A DNA stretch of 64,000 nt, taken from positions 3,038,001 through 3,102,000 of the forward strand of contig NZ_CP015118.1 of assembly GCF_002116905.1 (NCBI RefSeq), read 5' to 3'. The DNA comes from Piscinibacter gummiphilus (GTDB lineage Bacteria > Pseudomonadota > Gammaproteobacteria > Burkholderiales > Burkholderiaceae_C). A program made the position numbers and the translations under genes. Of this stretch, positions 33,607 through 42,660 are shown one piece after another. The notes under the pieces are model-generated. The model saw nothing but the letters and a program-made list of their open reading frames with translations, searched no databases and was not told the DNA's origin. Position 1 is the stretch's first letter. Each line of letters opens with the position of its first letter.

Positions 33607-35550
33607 ATGCCGATGCGGTCGTGGCGGGCGGGCGCTGCGGCGCTCGCGGTGGTGTGGGGTGGCGCGGTCGCCGCGCCCTACGAGTTCCCGGCCTGGAAGA
33701 CGCCGCGCCAGATCGAGCGGGCCTGCGCGGCCTCGCTCGCCGAATCGCGTGATGCGGTCCGGCGGCTCGAAGGGCTCGACCCGGGGCCGGGCCTGCTGGC
33801 CGCGCTCGACGACCTGACCATCCTGCAGGAGGACGTCGCCGGCCCGGTCGCGCTGCTGTCGGCCGTGCACCCGGCCAAGGCGCTGCGCGACGCGGCCCAG
33901 GCGTGCGAACGCCGGCTGCAGGACTTCGCCGCCGCGTTCCTGCAGAACGCGCGGGTCCACGCGGCCCTGCGGGCCACGGACCCCGCGGACGACATCGACC
34001 GCCGCTTCCGCAAGGACCAGCTCGACGCGTTCGAGGACGCCGGCGTGGCGTTGCCACCGGCCGGCCGCGCGAAGGCCCGGCGCATTGCGCGTGACCTCGC
34101 GCGGCTGGAGCAGGATTTCGAACGCCGCATCGCCGAGGACCACCGCCGACTCGCGTTCACCGAAGCCGAGCTCGACGGCGTGCCTCGCGCCGTGTGGGCC
34201 TCGGCGCCGAAGGATGGCCAGGGCCGCTACCGGCTGGGCCTCGACGCGCCCACGTACCAGCCGGTGGTCGAGCACGCGACGAACCGCGGCACGCGCGAAC
34301 GCATGTGGCGCGCCGGGCTCACCCAGGGAGGCGACGCCAACCTGCGCACGCTCGCCGAGATCGCCCGGCTGCGGCGCGAACAGGCGCGCCTGCTGGGCTT
34401 CGCGTCCTACGACGACCTCGTGCTGCGCCGGCGCATGGCACACGACGAAGCCACCGTCGCCGCATTCCTCGCGAGCGTGCAGGATGCCGTCGCCCGCCGG
34501 GAAGTCGCCGACCTGGCCGTGCTGAAGTCCGCCTTCGACGGCGGCACGGTGCAGCGCTGGGATGTGGCCTTTCTCTCCGAGCAGGTGCGCCGCGAACGCC
34601 ACGACGTGGCCCAGGAACAGTTCCGCCAGCATTTCCCGCCGGAGGCCAGCCTCGACTTCGTGTTCGCGCTGGCCGGGCGGCTGTTCGGCGTGCGCTTCGA
34701 GGCGCAGCCCCGGAAGCTCTGGCATGCCGATGCGCGGGCCTTCACGGTCAGCGACACCGACGGCACGCATCTCGGCACCCTGTTCGTCGACCTGTACCCG
34801 CGGGCCGACAAGTACAACCACGCCGCCGTCTGGAGCCTGAACAACGGCGCCACCCGCACCGGGCGCACGGCGGCGTCCGCGCTCGTGGTGAACTTCAACC
34901 GCCAGGGCCTGAACCTCGACGAACTGGAGACGCTGCTGCACGAGTTCGGCCACGCGCTGCACGGGCTGCTGTCGAAGACGCGCTACGCCTCGCAGGGCGG
35001 CACGAACGTGCAGTTCGACTTCGTCGAGGCGCCGTCGCAGATGTTCGAGGACTGGGCCTACGACCCGCGGGTCATCGCACTCTTCCAGGAGGTTTGCGCC
35101 ACCTGTCCGCCGGTGCCCGACGGCCTCCTGGCCCGCGCCTTCGAGGCGCGCGAGTTCGGCAAGGGCATCGGCCAGGCCCGCCAGCGCCTGTTCGCGAGCT
35201 ACGACCAGGCCCTGTACGGCCGCGAGCCCGCCGAACCGATGGACCTGTGGCGCCGCATGGAGTCGGCCACGCCGCTCGGCCACGTCGAGGGCAGCCAGTT
35301 CCCCGCCGGCTTCGCCCACATCGCGGGCGCCTACGCGGCCGGCTACTACGGGTACCTCTGGAGCCTCGTGCTCGCCGAGGACCTGCGCACGGCCTTCGTG
35401 TCGGACCGCTTGTCGGCGGACACCGGGTCGCGGTACCGTCGCGAGGTGTTGTCGCAGGGCGGGCAGGTGGACGCGAACGAACTGATGCGCCGCTTCCTCG
35501 GCCGCCCCACCAACAACGAGGCCTTTTTCAGGGCGCTGTCGCGTCCCTGA
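33607..35550 (+). CDS. M3-family oligopeptidase (exported)
   Basis: A 647-residue metallopeptidase of the M3 (thimet/oligopeptidase A/Dcp) family. Zinc motif HEFGH: His445, Glu446, His449, with the third-ligand region DFVEAPSQMFEDW shortly after. The N-terminus (RSWRAGAAALAVVWGGAVAAPYEF) looks like a Sec signal peptide, unlike cytosolic oligopeptidase A, so it may work in the periplasm. Its place inside a lipid-catabolism operon is odd; spacing is only 3 bp from the small membrane protein. Confidence 0.92.
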   Translation: MPMRSWRAGAAALAVVWGGAVAAPYEFPAWKTPRQIERACAASLAESRDAVRRLEGLDPGPGLLAALDDLTILQEDVAGPVALLSAVHPAKALRDAAQACERRLQDFAAAFLQNARVHAALRATDPADDIDRRFRKDQLDAFEDAGVALPPAGRAKARRIARDLARLEQDFERRIAEDHRRLAFTEAELDGVPRAVWASAPKDGQGRYRLGLDAPTYQPVVEHATNRGTRERMWRAGLTQGGDANLRTLAEIARLRREQARLLGFASYDDLVLRRRMAHDEATVAAFLASVQDAVARREVADLAVLKSAFDGGTVQRWDVAFLSEQVRRERHDVAQEQFRQHFPPEASLDFVFALAGRLFGVRFEAQPRKLWHADARAFTVSDTDGTHLGTLFVDLYPRADKYNHAAVWSLNNGATRTGRTAASALVVNFNRQGLNLDELETLLHEFGHALHGLLSKTRYASQGGTNVQFDFVEAPSQMFEDWAYDPRVIALFQEVCATCPPVPDGLLARAFEAREFGKGIGQARQRLFASYDQALYGREPAEPMDLWRRMESATPLGHVEGSQFPAGFAHIAGAYAAGYYGYLWSLVLAEDLRTAFVSDRLSADTGSRYRREVLSQGGQVDANELMRRFLGRPTNNEAFFRALSRP

Positions 35551-35589
35551 CAGCCGAATCGGTCATCATCGACGACCCTTGGAGTCACC

Positions 35590-36384
35590 ATGAGCACCCC
35601 CATCCAGAAACTCCTCGACCTCTCGGGCAAGACGGCCCTCATCACCGGTGGATCCCGCGGCCTCGGCCTGCAGATCGCCGAAGCGCTCGGCGAAGCCGGC
35701 GCGCGCGTGCTGCTGACCTCCCGCAAGGCCGCCGACCTCGAAGAATCCGCCGCCCACCTGAAGGCCCGCGGCATCGATGCCCGCTGGATCGCGGCCGACG
35801 CCAGCCTGCCGGAAGAGATCACCCGCGTCGCCACCGAAGCCAAGGCCGCGCTCGGCGAGATCGACATCCTCGTCAACAACGCCGGCGCCACCTGGGGCGC
35901 CCCCGCCGAAGACCACCCCCTCGAGGCGTGGGACAAGGTGATGAACCTCAACATCCGCAGCATCTTCCTGATGAGCCAGGCCGTCGGCAAGCTGAGCATG
36001 ATCCCGCGCCGCCAGGGCCGCATCATCAACGTGGCCTCCATCGCCGGCCTGTCGGGCGCGTCGAAGGAGATCCAGTACATCGCCTACGGCACCAGCAAGG
36101 GCGCGGTCGTGAACTTCACGCGCACGCTCGCCGGTGAATGGGGGCGCCACAACATCAACGTCAACGCGCTCGCCCCGGGCATGTTCCCGAGCAAGATGAC
36201 CAAGGGCACCATCGACCGCGTGGGTGCCGACAAGCTGTCCGGCAACGCGCCGCTCGGCCGCATCGGTGACGACGACGACCTCAAGGGCGCCGCGCTGCTG
36301 TTCGCGTCGGCCGCAGGCAAGCACATCACCGGCCAGATCCTGGCGGTGGACGGCGGTGTCTCGGCCATCCACGGCGGGGGCTGA
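35590..36384 (+). CDS. Short-chain dehydrogenase/reductase (SDR)
   Basis: A 264-residue classical SDR. NAD(P) motif TGGSRGLG, NNAG, catalytic Ser in NVASIAGLSG and YGTSK (Tyr-x3-Lys) are present. The segment resembles gluconate 5-dehydrogenase or 3-oxoacyl reductase-like enzymes, but the substrate cannot be read from sequence. It is 6 bp from a thioesterase gene, which suggests action on CoA esters or on products of the same pathway. Confidence 0.9.
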   Translation: MSTPIQKLLDLSGKTALITGGSRGLGLQIAEALGEAGARVLLTSRKAADLEESAAHLKARGIDARWIAADASLPEEITRVATEAKAALGEIDILVNNAGATWGAPAEDHPLEAWDKVMNLNIRSIFLMSQAVGKLSMIPRRQGRIINVASIAGLSGASKEIQYIAYGTSKGAVVNFTRTLAGEWGRHNINVNALAPGMFPSKMTKGTIDRVGADKLSGNAPLGRIGDDDDLKGAALLFASAAGKHITGQILAVDGGVSAIHGGG

Positions 36385-36390
36385 CCGGCC

Positions 36391-36828
36391 ATGGAGTTCC
36401 CGCGCCAGATCCCGTTCGTCAAGACGCTCGGCTTCGAACTGCTGAAGTTCGAGGGCGGCGAGGCCGAGATCGCCGTCGAGGTGCGCGACGAACTCTGCAA
36501 CTCGTGGATGGTGGCCCACGGCGGGCTCACCATGACCCTGCTCGACGTGGCCATGGCCCACGCGGCCCGTGCGCCGCAGCCGGGCTCGGAACCCACGGGG
36601 CAGGGCGTGGTCACCATCGAGATGAAGACCAGCTTCATGCGGCCGGGCCTCGGCCGCATGGTGGCGAAGGCGAAACTCGTGCACGGCACGGCCTCGCTCG
36701 CGTTCTGCGAGGGCTCGGTCTTCGACGAGAAGGGCGCGCTGCTGGCCCAGGCCACCGGCACGTTCAAGTACCTCAACGGGCTGCCCGCGGGCGGGCGGCG
36801 CATCCAGAAGCCTGGCGCTTCCGACTGA
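36391..36828 (+). CDS. Hotdog-fold acyl-CoA thioesterase (PaaI/DUF4442-like)
   Basis: A 145-residue single-hotdog protein. The core NSWMVAHGGLTMTLLDVAMAHAAR matches the thioesterase helix region, where HGG and the Asp are usual active-site positions. Later strands include VVTIEMKTSFMRPGLGRM. It likely releases free acids from CoA esters, relieving CoA sequestration during the catabolism encoded here. It sits between an SDR and a GST-like gene. Confidence 0.9.
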   Translation: MEFPRQIPFVKTLGFELLKFEGGEAEIAVEVRDELCNSWMVAHGGLTMTLLDVAMAHAARAPQPGSEPTGQGVVTIEMKTSFMRPGLGRMVAKAKLVHGTASLAFCEGSVFDEKGALLAQATGTFKYLNGLPAGGRRIQKPGASD

Positions 36829-36845
36829 CTGAACGAGCCGCACCC

Positions 36846-37781
36846 ATGAGCGACCTGATCCTCCACGAATACGAGTCGTCCCCGTTCTCCGAGAAGGTGC
36901 GGCTGGTGATGGGCCTCAAGGGGCTGGCGTACCGCTCCGTCGAGGTGCCGGTGATGCTGCCGAAGCCCGACGTGGTGGCGCTCACCGGCGGCTACCGCCG
37001 CACGCCGTTCCTGCAGGTGGGGGCCGACGTCTACTGCGACAGCGCTCTGATCTGCCGCCTGCTGGAGCAGCGCGCGCCGCAGCCTTCGCTGTACCCGCAC
37101 GTGCTCACCGACCTGCAGCACATCGTCTCGAACTGGGCCGACAGCACGCTGTTCTGGGCCGCCATTCCCTACGCGCTGCAGGCCGGCGGCCTCGCCCAGC
37201 GCCTCGCCGACGCGTCGCCCGACTTCCTCAAGGCCTTCGGTGCCGACCGCGCGGCCATGACCGTGGGCCGCGCCCGGCCCGGTCCGGCCGACACGGGCGT
37301 GCAGCTGCACACGCAGTTGCGCTGGCTCGAATCGATGCTGGCCGACGGCCGGCCCTTCCTGCTGGGCGCGGTGCCCAGCATTGCCGACGTGTCGGCCGCG
37401 CAGTCGGTGTGGCACCTGAAGCGCGCGCCGCTGCTCGGCGAACTCTTCACGCCGTACCCGAAGGTCTCGGGCTGGTACCGCCGCGTCGAGGCGTTCGGCC
37501 ACGGCAGGCCCACGCGCCTCTCGAGCGGCGAGGCGCTGGAGGTCGCCCGCGCCAGCACCACGTTCGCGCCGGTCTCGGTCGCCCCGGGCCTCGGCTTCGA
37601 GGCCGGCGCACCCGTCACCGTCTCGGCCACCGACTACGGCACCGACCTCAACGAAGGTGCGCTCGTGGGTCTGACGGCCGACGAGGTGGTGATCGAACGC
37701 ACCGACGAACGGGCCGGGCGCGTGCACGTGCACTTCCCGCGCCTGGGCTATCAGGTCAAGGCCGTCAAGACTCCGAACTGA
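36846..37781 (+). CDS. Glutathione S-transferase-like protein with C-terminal extension
   Basis: A 311-residue protein. Residues 1-80 form a thioredoxin-like GST N-domain (YESSPFSEKVRLVMGLKGL, cis-Pro region RRTPFLQV, then DSALICRLLE) and about 90-220 an all-helical GST C-domain. Standard GSTs end near 220; here a further 80 residues (about 230-311) form a separate, strand-rich domain (VSVAPGLGFEAGAPVTVSATDYG...). I do not recognise that extension. The partner substrate is unknown. Flanked by a thioesterase and an SDR in the same operon. Confidence 0.88.
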   Translation: MSDLILHEYESSPFSEKVRLVMGLKGLAYRSVEVPVMLPKPDVVALTGGYRRTPFLQVGADVYCDSALICRLLEQRAPQPSLYPHVLTDLQHIVSNWADSTLFWAAIPYALQAGGLAQRLADASPDFLKAFGADRAAMTVGRARPGPADTGVQLHTQLRWLESMLADGRPFLLGAVPSIADVSAAQSVWHLKRAPLLGELFTPYPKVSGWYRRVEAFGHGRPTRLSSGEALEVARASTTFAPVSVAPGLGFEAGAPVTVSATDYGTDLNEGALVGLTADEVVIERTDERAGRVHVHFPRLGYQVKAVKTPN

Positions 37782-37800
37782 AAACAGAAAGGGACATCCC

Positions 37801-38706
37801 ATGAACAACTTCAAGGGCGGCACTGCCGTCATCACCGGCGCGGCGTCCGGTTTCGGTCTCGAGGTCTCGCGCATCGCCGCCGGCCTGGGCATGAACGTCG
37901 TGATGGCCGACGTGCAGCAGGAAGCGCTGACGAAGGCCGCGGCCGAGATCTCGGCCCTGGGCGTGCAGGTGCTGCCGTACCGCCTCGACATCTCCAAGGC
38001 CGCCGAGGTGGAAGCGCTGGGCGCGGCCACGTTCGCCAAGTTCGGCGCGCCGAACTTCGTGTTCAACAACGCCGGCGTGGGCGGTGGCGGCCTGATCTGG
38101 GAGTCGTCCCTGAAGGACTGGGACTGGGTGCTCGGCGTCAACCTGATGGGTGTGGTGCACGGCGTGCGCGTCTTCACGCCGATGATGCTCGAGGCCGCGA
38201 AGAAGGACCCGTCCTGGCGCGGCCACATCACCAACACCGCGTCGATGGCGGGTCTGGTGGCGGCGCCGAACATGGGGGTCTACACGGTCAGCAAGCATGC
38301 GGTGGTCGCGCTCAGCGAAACGCTGTACCAGGACCTCAGCCTCGTGACCGACCAGGTGCACGCTTCGGTGCTGTGCCCGTACTTCGTGCCCACCGGCATC
38401 GCCGACAGCGCGCGCAACCGACCGGCCGAGCTGAGCGACAACGCGCCCATGACCAAGAGCCAGCTGATCGGCCGCGCGATGGCGTCGAAGGCCGTCACGA
38501 GCGGCAAGGTCACGGCCACCACCATCGCCGAGTCGGTGTTCGAGGCCATCCGCAACGAGACCTTCTACATCTACAGCCACCCCCAGGCGCTGGCCGGGGT
38601 GCAGGTGCGCCTGGACGACGTGCTCCACGGCCGCAACCCGAGCGACCCGTTCGTCGCCCGCCCCGAGAAGGGCGAAGAACTGCGCAAGGCGCTGCGCGAG
38701 GCCTGA
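37801..38706 (+). CDS. Short-chain dehydrogenase/reductase (SDR)
   Basis: A 301-residue SDR. Features: TGAASGFGLE nucleotide site, NNAGVGGGG, catalytic Ser in NTASMAGL and YTVSK. It is longer at the C-terminus than the first SDR and resembles the family that acts on bulky hydrophobic alcohols or ketones. It follows the GST-like gene by 19 bp and ends the operon; corA lies convergently with one base between the stop codons. Confidence 0.9.
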   Translation: MNNFKGGTAVITGAASGFGLEVSRIAAGLGMNVVMADVQQEALTKAAAEISALGVQVLPYRLDISKAAEVEALGAATFAKFGAPNFVFNNAGVGGGGLIWESSLKDWDWVLGVNLMGVVHGVRVFTPMMLEAAKKDPSWRGHITNTASMAGLVAAPNMGVYTVSKHAVVALSETLYQDLSLVTDQVHASVLCPYFVPTGIADSARNRPAELSDNAPMTKSQLIGRAMASKAVTSGKVTATTIAESVFEAIRNETFYIYSHPQALAGVQVRLDDVLHGRNPSDPFVARPEKGEELRKALREA

Positions 38707-38707
38707 C

Positions 38708-39676
38708 CTAGAGCCAGCCGACCTTCCTGAAGTAGCGGTACAGCACCCCGCACGACAAGGCCATCGTCACGAGGGCCGCGGGGTAGCCCCAGATCCACTT
38801 CAGCTCGGGCATGACCTCGAAGTTCATGCCCCAGATGCCGGCGAAGACGGTGGCCAGCGCGAAGATCCCGGCCCAGGCCGCCAGACGCTTCGCGGTCTCG
38901 GCCTCCTCGATCGTCACCATCGACAGGTTCACCTGGATCGCGGTGCCGATCGTGTCGCGCAGGCCGTCCAGCAGGGCGTTGATGCGCGCCAGGTGGTCCA
39001 CCACGTCGCGGAAGTAGTCGCGCGTGTTCGCGCACACCTGGGGCACGCGGCCCACGGTCAGCTTGCTCACCGATTCGAGCAGCGGGGCCACGGCGTGCTT
39101 GACGACCGTGATGCGGCGCTTGAGCGCGTACAGCCGCTGCACGTTCGCCCGGCCCGTGCCCGGCGTGAAGATCTGCTCCTCGATGTCCTCCAGCTCGGCT
39201 TCGAGCGTGTCGATGACCGGGAAGTATTCGTCGACGATCGCGTCGATCAGCGCGTACAGCACGAAACCCGAGCCGTTGCGCAGCAGGTGGGGTTCGCGCT
39301 CGGCGCGCTCGCGCACCACGCCGAGGGAGTGCATCGAACGGTTGCGGATCGAGATGACGAAGTTCGGGCCGGCGAACACGTCGACCTCGCCCACCTGCAG
39401 GTCCTGCTCGGGCGACAGCTCCACCGTGTGGACCACCGCGAACACCGTGTCGCCGTACTCCTCGATCTTCGGGCGCTGGTGGCCGTGCCTCGCGTCCTCC
39501 ACCGCGAGTTCGTGCAGGTCGAACTCGACCCGCATCGTCTCGAGCTCCTCGGGCGTGGCGTCCTTCAGGGCCACCCAGACGAAACAGCCCGGGCGGGCGA
39601 GGTAGTCGCTGATCGCCTCGGGGCGGATGTCGGCGAGCTTGCGGCCTTCCTCGTAAGCGACGCAGGTGATCAGCAT
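38708..39676 (-). CDS. corA: CorA-type divalent cation (Mg2+) transporter
   Basis: A 322-residue CorA channel. The large N-terminal cytosolic domain is followed by two C-terminal helices; the selectivity motif is GMN in IWGMNFEVMPEL, near residues 288-290. The basic C-terminal tail (YRYFRKVGWL) is typical. Start ATG at 39676 gives MLITCVAYEEGRKL. The 96 bp or less between it and the divergent flavoprotein gene must hold both promoters. Confidence 0.95.
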   Translation of the reverse strand: MLITCVAYEEGRKLADIRPEAISDYLARPGCFVWVALKDATPEELETMRVEFDLHELAVEDARHGHQRPKIEEYGDTVFAVVHTVELSPEQDLQVGEVDVFAGPNFVISIRNRSMHSLGVVRERAEREPHLLRNGSGFVLYALIDAIVDEYFPVIDTLEAELEDIEEQIFTPGTGRANVQRLYALKRRITVVKHAVAPLLESVSKLTVGRVPQVCANTRDYFRDVVDHLARINALLDGLRDTIGTAIQVNLSMVTIEEAETAKRLAAWAGIFALATVFAGIWGMNFEVMPELKWIWGYPAALVTMALSCGVLYRYFRKVGWL

Positions 39677-39772
39677 GGTGAGCGGGGAACGGTGTCGGGA
39701 GGCGACAATGGTCGCATGGCCGGCCCCGCGCCGCACGCCCCTTCCGAACGATCCCCGCTGAACCGCTCCCGC

Positions 39773-41017
39773 ATGTCCCTGCCGTCTCCCTCCGAATCTC
39801 CCCGCGTCGCCGTCGTCGGCGGTGGCCCTGCCGGCCTGATGGCGGCCGAAACCCTGGCGGCGCGCGGCGTGGCGGTCGAACTCTTCGACGCGATGCCGTC
39901 CGTCGGCCGCAAGTTCCTGCTGGCGGGCAAGGGCGGCCTGAACCTGACGCACAGCGAGGCGCCCGAACCTTTCCTGCGCCGCTACGGCAGCGCCGCGGCT
40001 GCCCTGGCACCGCACGTCGAGGCCTTCGGCGCGCAGGCGCTGCAGGACTGGGCGCACGGCCTCGGCATCACCACCTTCGTGGGCAGCTCGGGGCGCGTGT
40101 TCCCCACCGACATGAAGGCCGCGCCGCTGCTGCGCGCCTGGCTGCAGCGCCTGCGCGCGGCCGGCGTGCGCTTCTCGATGCGCCACCGTTGGACGGGCTG
40201 GGCGCCCGAACGCGCCCACACGCTGAACTTCCAGACCCCGGCCGGCCCGGTCTCCCGGCACTTCGATGCCGTGGTGCTGGCCCTGGGCGGCGGCAGCTGG
40301 GCGCGTCTCGGGTCCGACGGCGCCTGGGTGCCGCGGCTCGCGTCCCGGGGCGTCAACCTGGCGCCGCTGAAGCCGTCGAACTGCGGGTTCCACGTCGCGC
40401 CGGCCTGGTCCGAGCACCTGCGCACGCGCCATGCGGGCGACCCGCTGAAGGCGGTGGCGCTGTCGGTGGGCGACGAGTTCCGGCAGGTGGGCGAGTTCGT
40501 GCTGACGGAGACCGGCATCGAGGGCAGCCTCGTCTACGCCGCATCGTCGTTCCTGCGCGACCGCATCGCGCGCGACGGGAAGGCCACGCTGTCCCTGGAC
40601 CTGCTGCCCACGCACACGGCCGAGCGGGTCGCGGCCGAGGTGGCGCACCCGCGCGGGTCGCGGTCATTGTCGTCGCACCTGAAGTCCCGCCTGGGCCTGC
40701 ACGGCGTGAGGGTCGGGCTGCTGCACGAGGTGCTGGACAAGGCCGCGATGGCCGACCCGGTGCGCCTGGCCGCCACCATCAAGGCGCTGCCGCTCACGGT
40801 GGATGCCACCCGGCCCATCGACGAGGCCATCAGCACCGCCGGCGGCGTGCGGTTCGACGGGCTGGACGCGGGCCTGGGCCTCAAGGCCGTGCCCGGGGTG
40901 TTCTGCGCGGGCGAGATGCTGGACTGGGAGGCTCCGACCGGCGGCTACCTGCTCACGGCATGCTTCGCCACCGGTCGAACGGCCGGGGAGGGCGCGGCGG
41001 CCTGGGTGACGCGCTAA
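39773..41017 (+). CDS. BaiN/HI0933-like flavoprotein (TIGR03862 type)
   Basis: A 414-residue NAD(P)/FAD-dependent oxidoreductase-like protein. The Rossmann FAD motif is VAVVGGGPAGLMAAE, followed by GRKFLLAGKGGLNLTHSE, the hallmark of the HI0933/YhiN family, and a C-terminal AGEMLDWEAPTGGYLL FAD-closing segment. The reaction is not known. An in-frame ATG at 39716 has a GGGAGG 13 bases upstream and is an alternative start. Its stop overlaps the argP stop by 4 bp (convergent). Confidence 0.9.
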   Translation: MSLPSPSESPRVAVVGGGPAGLMAAETLAARGVAVELFDAMPSVGRKFLLAGKGGLNLTHSEAPEPFLRRYGSAAAALAPHVEAFGAQALQDWAHGLGITTFVGSSGRVFPTDMKAAPLLRAWLQRLRAAGVRFSMRHRWTGWAPERAHTLNFQTPAGPVSRHFDAVVLALGGGSWARLGSDGAWVPRLASRGVNLAPLKPSNCGFHVAPAWSEHLRTRHAGDPLKAVALSVGDEFRQVGEFVLTETGIEGSLVYAASSFLRDRIARDGKATLSLDLLPTHTAERVAAEVAHPRGSRSLSSHLKSRLGLHGVRVGLLHEVLDKAAMADPVRLAATIKALPLTVDATRPIDEAISTAGGVRFDGLDAGLGLKAVPGVFCAGEMLDWEAPTGGYLLTACFATGRTAGEGAAAWVTR

Positions 41018-41919
41018 GTCTCCTGGACCAGCTTGTCCCGGGCCGTGGTCACCACGGCCTCGGTGAGCCGGTCCAGCATCGGGATCTGCAGCCGCGCGTG
41101 CTGCCAGTGCAGGGCCACCGACAGGTCGGTGCCCGGCACCAGCTCGACGAGCTTGCCGCGCTTGAGCAGGTCGGCCACGAACATCCGCGGGTTCATGCCC
41201 CAGCCGAGGCCGGTGAGGGCACCGGCCACGAAGGCCTGCGACGACGGCAGCCAGTGCCGCGGCACCTCCACGGACCGGCCGCACACCTGGCGCAGCCAGT
41301 CGGCCTGCAGCGCGTCCTTGCGGCTGAAGGTCATGCAGGGCGTCTCGGCGAGCGATGCCGCATCCACCCCGTTCTTCAGGTAGCGCTTGACGAAGGCGGG
41401 GCTGGCGGTGGCCACGTAGGGCATCCTGCCCAGCGGGATGCTGCGGCAGCCCTGGATGGGCTTGGCGCTGGCCGTCACCGCGGCGATCACGGCGCCGCTG
41501 CGCAGCCATTCGGCCGTGTGGTCCTGGTCGTCGATGCTGACGTCGACCAGCGCGGCCTCGGTCTCGCAGAAGCGGGCGGCGGCGCCCACGAACCAGCTGT
41601 CGAGGCTGTCGGCGTTGACCGCCACCTTGAGCGTGAGGCGCGCGGCCGGGTCGCCCAGCTGGCCCATGGCGGGGAGGGCGCGGTGCAGGTCGTGCTCCAG
41701 CATGCCCACCTGCTCGACGTGGCGGCACAGGCGCTGGCCGGCCGCGGTGGCCGTGCAGGGCGTGCCGCGCACGATCAGCGCCAGGCCCATCCGCTCCTCC
41801 AGCAGCCGGATGCGCTGGGAGATGGCCGACGGCGTGACGTGCAGGGCGCGGGCGGCCCGCTCGAAGCTGCCGTCGCGCACGACCTGGGCCACGGCGGCCA
41901 GCGAGGCGTAGTCCAGCAT
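41014..41919 (-). CDS. argP: LysR-family regulator, ArgP/LysG type
   Basis: A 301-residue LysR-type activator. The winged helix-turn-helix lies at about 15-60 (GSFERAARALHVTPSAISQRIRLLEERMG), and the C-terminal ligand-binding domain includes LKVAVNADSLDSWF, typical for ArgP/IciA/LysG. Such proteins sense Lys/Arg and activate amino-acid exporters. It is divergent from a LysE-type gene across 72 bp, the classical arrangement, which supports the name. Confidence 0.93.
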   Translation of the reverse strand: MLDYASLAAVAQVVRDGSFERAARALHVTPSAISQRIRLLEERMGLALIVRGTPCTATAAGQRLCRHVEQVGMLEHDLHRALPAMGQLGDPAARLTLKVAVNADSLDSWFVGAAARFCETEAALVDVSIDDQDHTAEWLRSGAVIAAVTASAKPIQGCRSIPLGRMPYVATASPAFVKRYLKNGVDAASLAETPCMTFSRKDALQADWLRQVCGRSVEVPRHWLPSSQAFVAGALTGLGWGMNPRMFVADLLKRGKLVELVPGTDLSVALHWQHARLQIPMLDRLTEAVVTTARDKLVQET

Positions 41920-41944
41920 GATTCAGTTCTCCTTCACGAGATGC

Positions 41945-41962
41945 AGGAAGTTTAACTTTCCT
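41945..41962. promoter_or_regulatory. Candidate ArgP operator in the argP-lysE gap
   Basis: aggaagtttaactttcct is an 18-bp partial dyad (14 of 18 positions symmetric, arms aggaa/ttcct) in the 72-bp divergent region, 30 bp before the lysE start. LysR-type activators bind such AT-rich imperfect dyads. Confidence 0.5.
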
Positions 41963-41991
41963 AATCTCGTACCGCCGGGCATCCTGACGGC

Positions 41992-42621
41992 ATGGATCTC
42001 CCCGTCTCGTCTTCCTTCATCACCGGCTTCGGTCTCTGCCTGGGCCTGATCGTGGCCATCGGCGCCCAGAACGCTTTCGTGCTTCGCCAGGGCCTGCGCC
42101 GCGAACACGTGCTGCCCATCGTGGTGTTCTGCTTCATCGCCGACGCGCTGCTGATCACGCTGGGCGTGGCCGGGATGGCCCGGCTCATCGCGGCCCACCC
42201 GATGGTCGCCACCGCGTTCGCCGCGGGCGGCGCCGCCTTCCTGCTGGCCTACGGCGCGCGGGCCGCCGCCCGGGCCCTGCGCCCCGGATCGATGGCCCTG
42301 CCGGGCAGCGGCGCGGCCGCGCCGCTGCGCCACGTGATCCTGCAACTGGCCGGCTTCACGTTCCTCAACCCGCACACCTTCCTCGACACCGTCGTGCTGG
42401 TGGGTTCGGTGGGCGCCCAGCAGGCCGGCGCGCTGAAGTGGTACTTCACGGCGGGCGCGGCTTCGGCCAGCGGTCTGTGGTTCGCGGGCCTGGGCTATGG
42501 CGCCCGGCTGCTCGCGCCGCTGTTCCAGCGTCCGGTCGCGTGGCGCGTGCTGGACGGCATCGTGGCCGCCGTCATGTTCCTGCTCGCCGGCCTGATGGCC
42601 TGGCAGGCGTTCGGCGCCTGA
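41992..42621 (+). CDS. lysE: LysE/ArgO-family amino-acid exporter
   Basis: A 209-residue membrane exporter of basic amino acids. About six hydrophobic helices; the N-terminal GLCLGLIVAIGAQNAFVLRQGLRREHV is the diagnostic LysE/ArgO sequence. The divergent argP regulator supports Lys/Arg export, protecting against excess from peptides or misincorporation. The stop at 42621 is followed by a 322-bp gap containing a structured element. Confidence 0.94.
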   Translation: MDLPVSSSFITGFGLCLGLIVAIGAQNAFVLRQGLRREHVLPIVVFCFIADALLITLGVAGMARLIAAHPMVATAFAAGGAAFLLAYGARAAARALRPGSMALPGSGAAAPLRHVILQLAGFTFLNPHTFLDTVVLVGSVGAQQAGALKWYFTAGAASASGLWFAGLGYGARLLAPLFQRPVAWRVLDGIVAAVMFLLAGLMAWQAFGA

Positions 42622-42660
42622 GCCGGGCGCGTCCCGCGGTCGGGAGACCGCCGGCCCCTC

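Noticed and set aside
31477..35319. A 1280-codon minus-strand frame
   Set aside because: Shadow of the acyl-CoA dehydrogenase and M3 peptidase genes, which have complete catalytic motifs on the plus strand.
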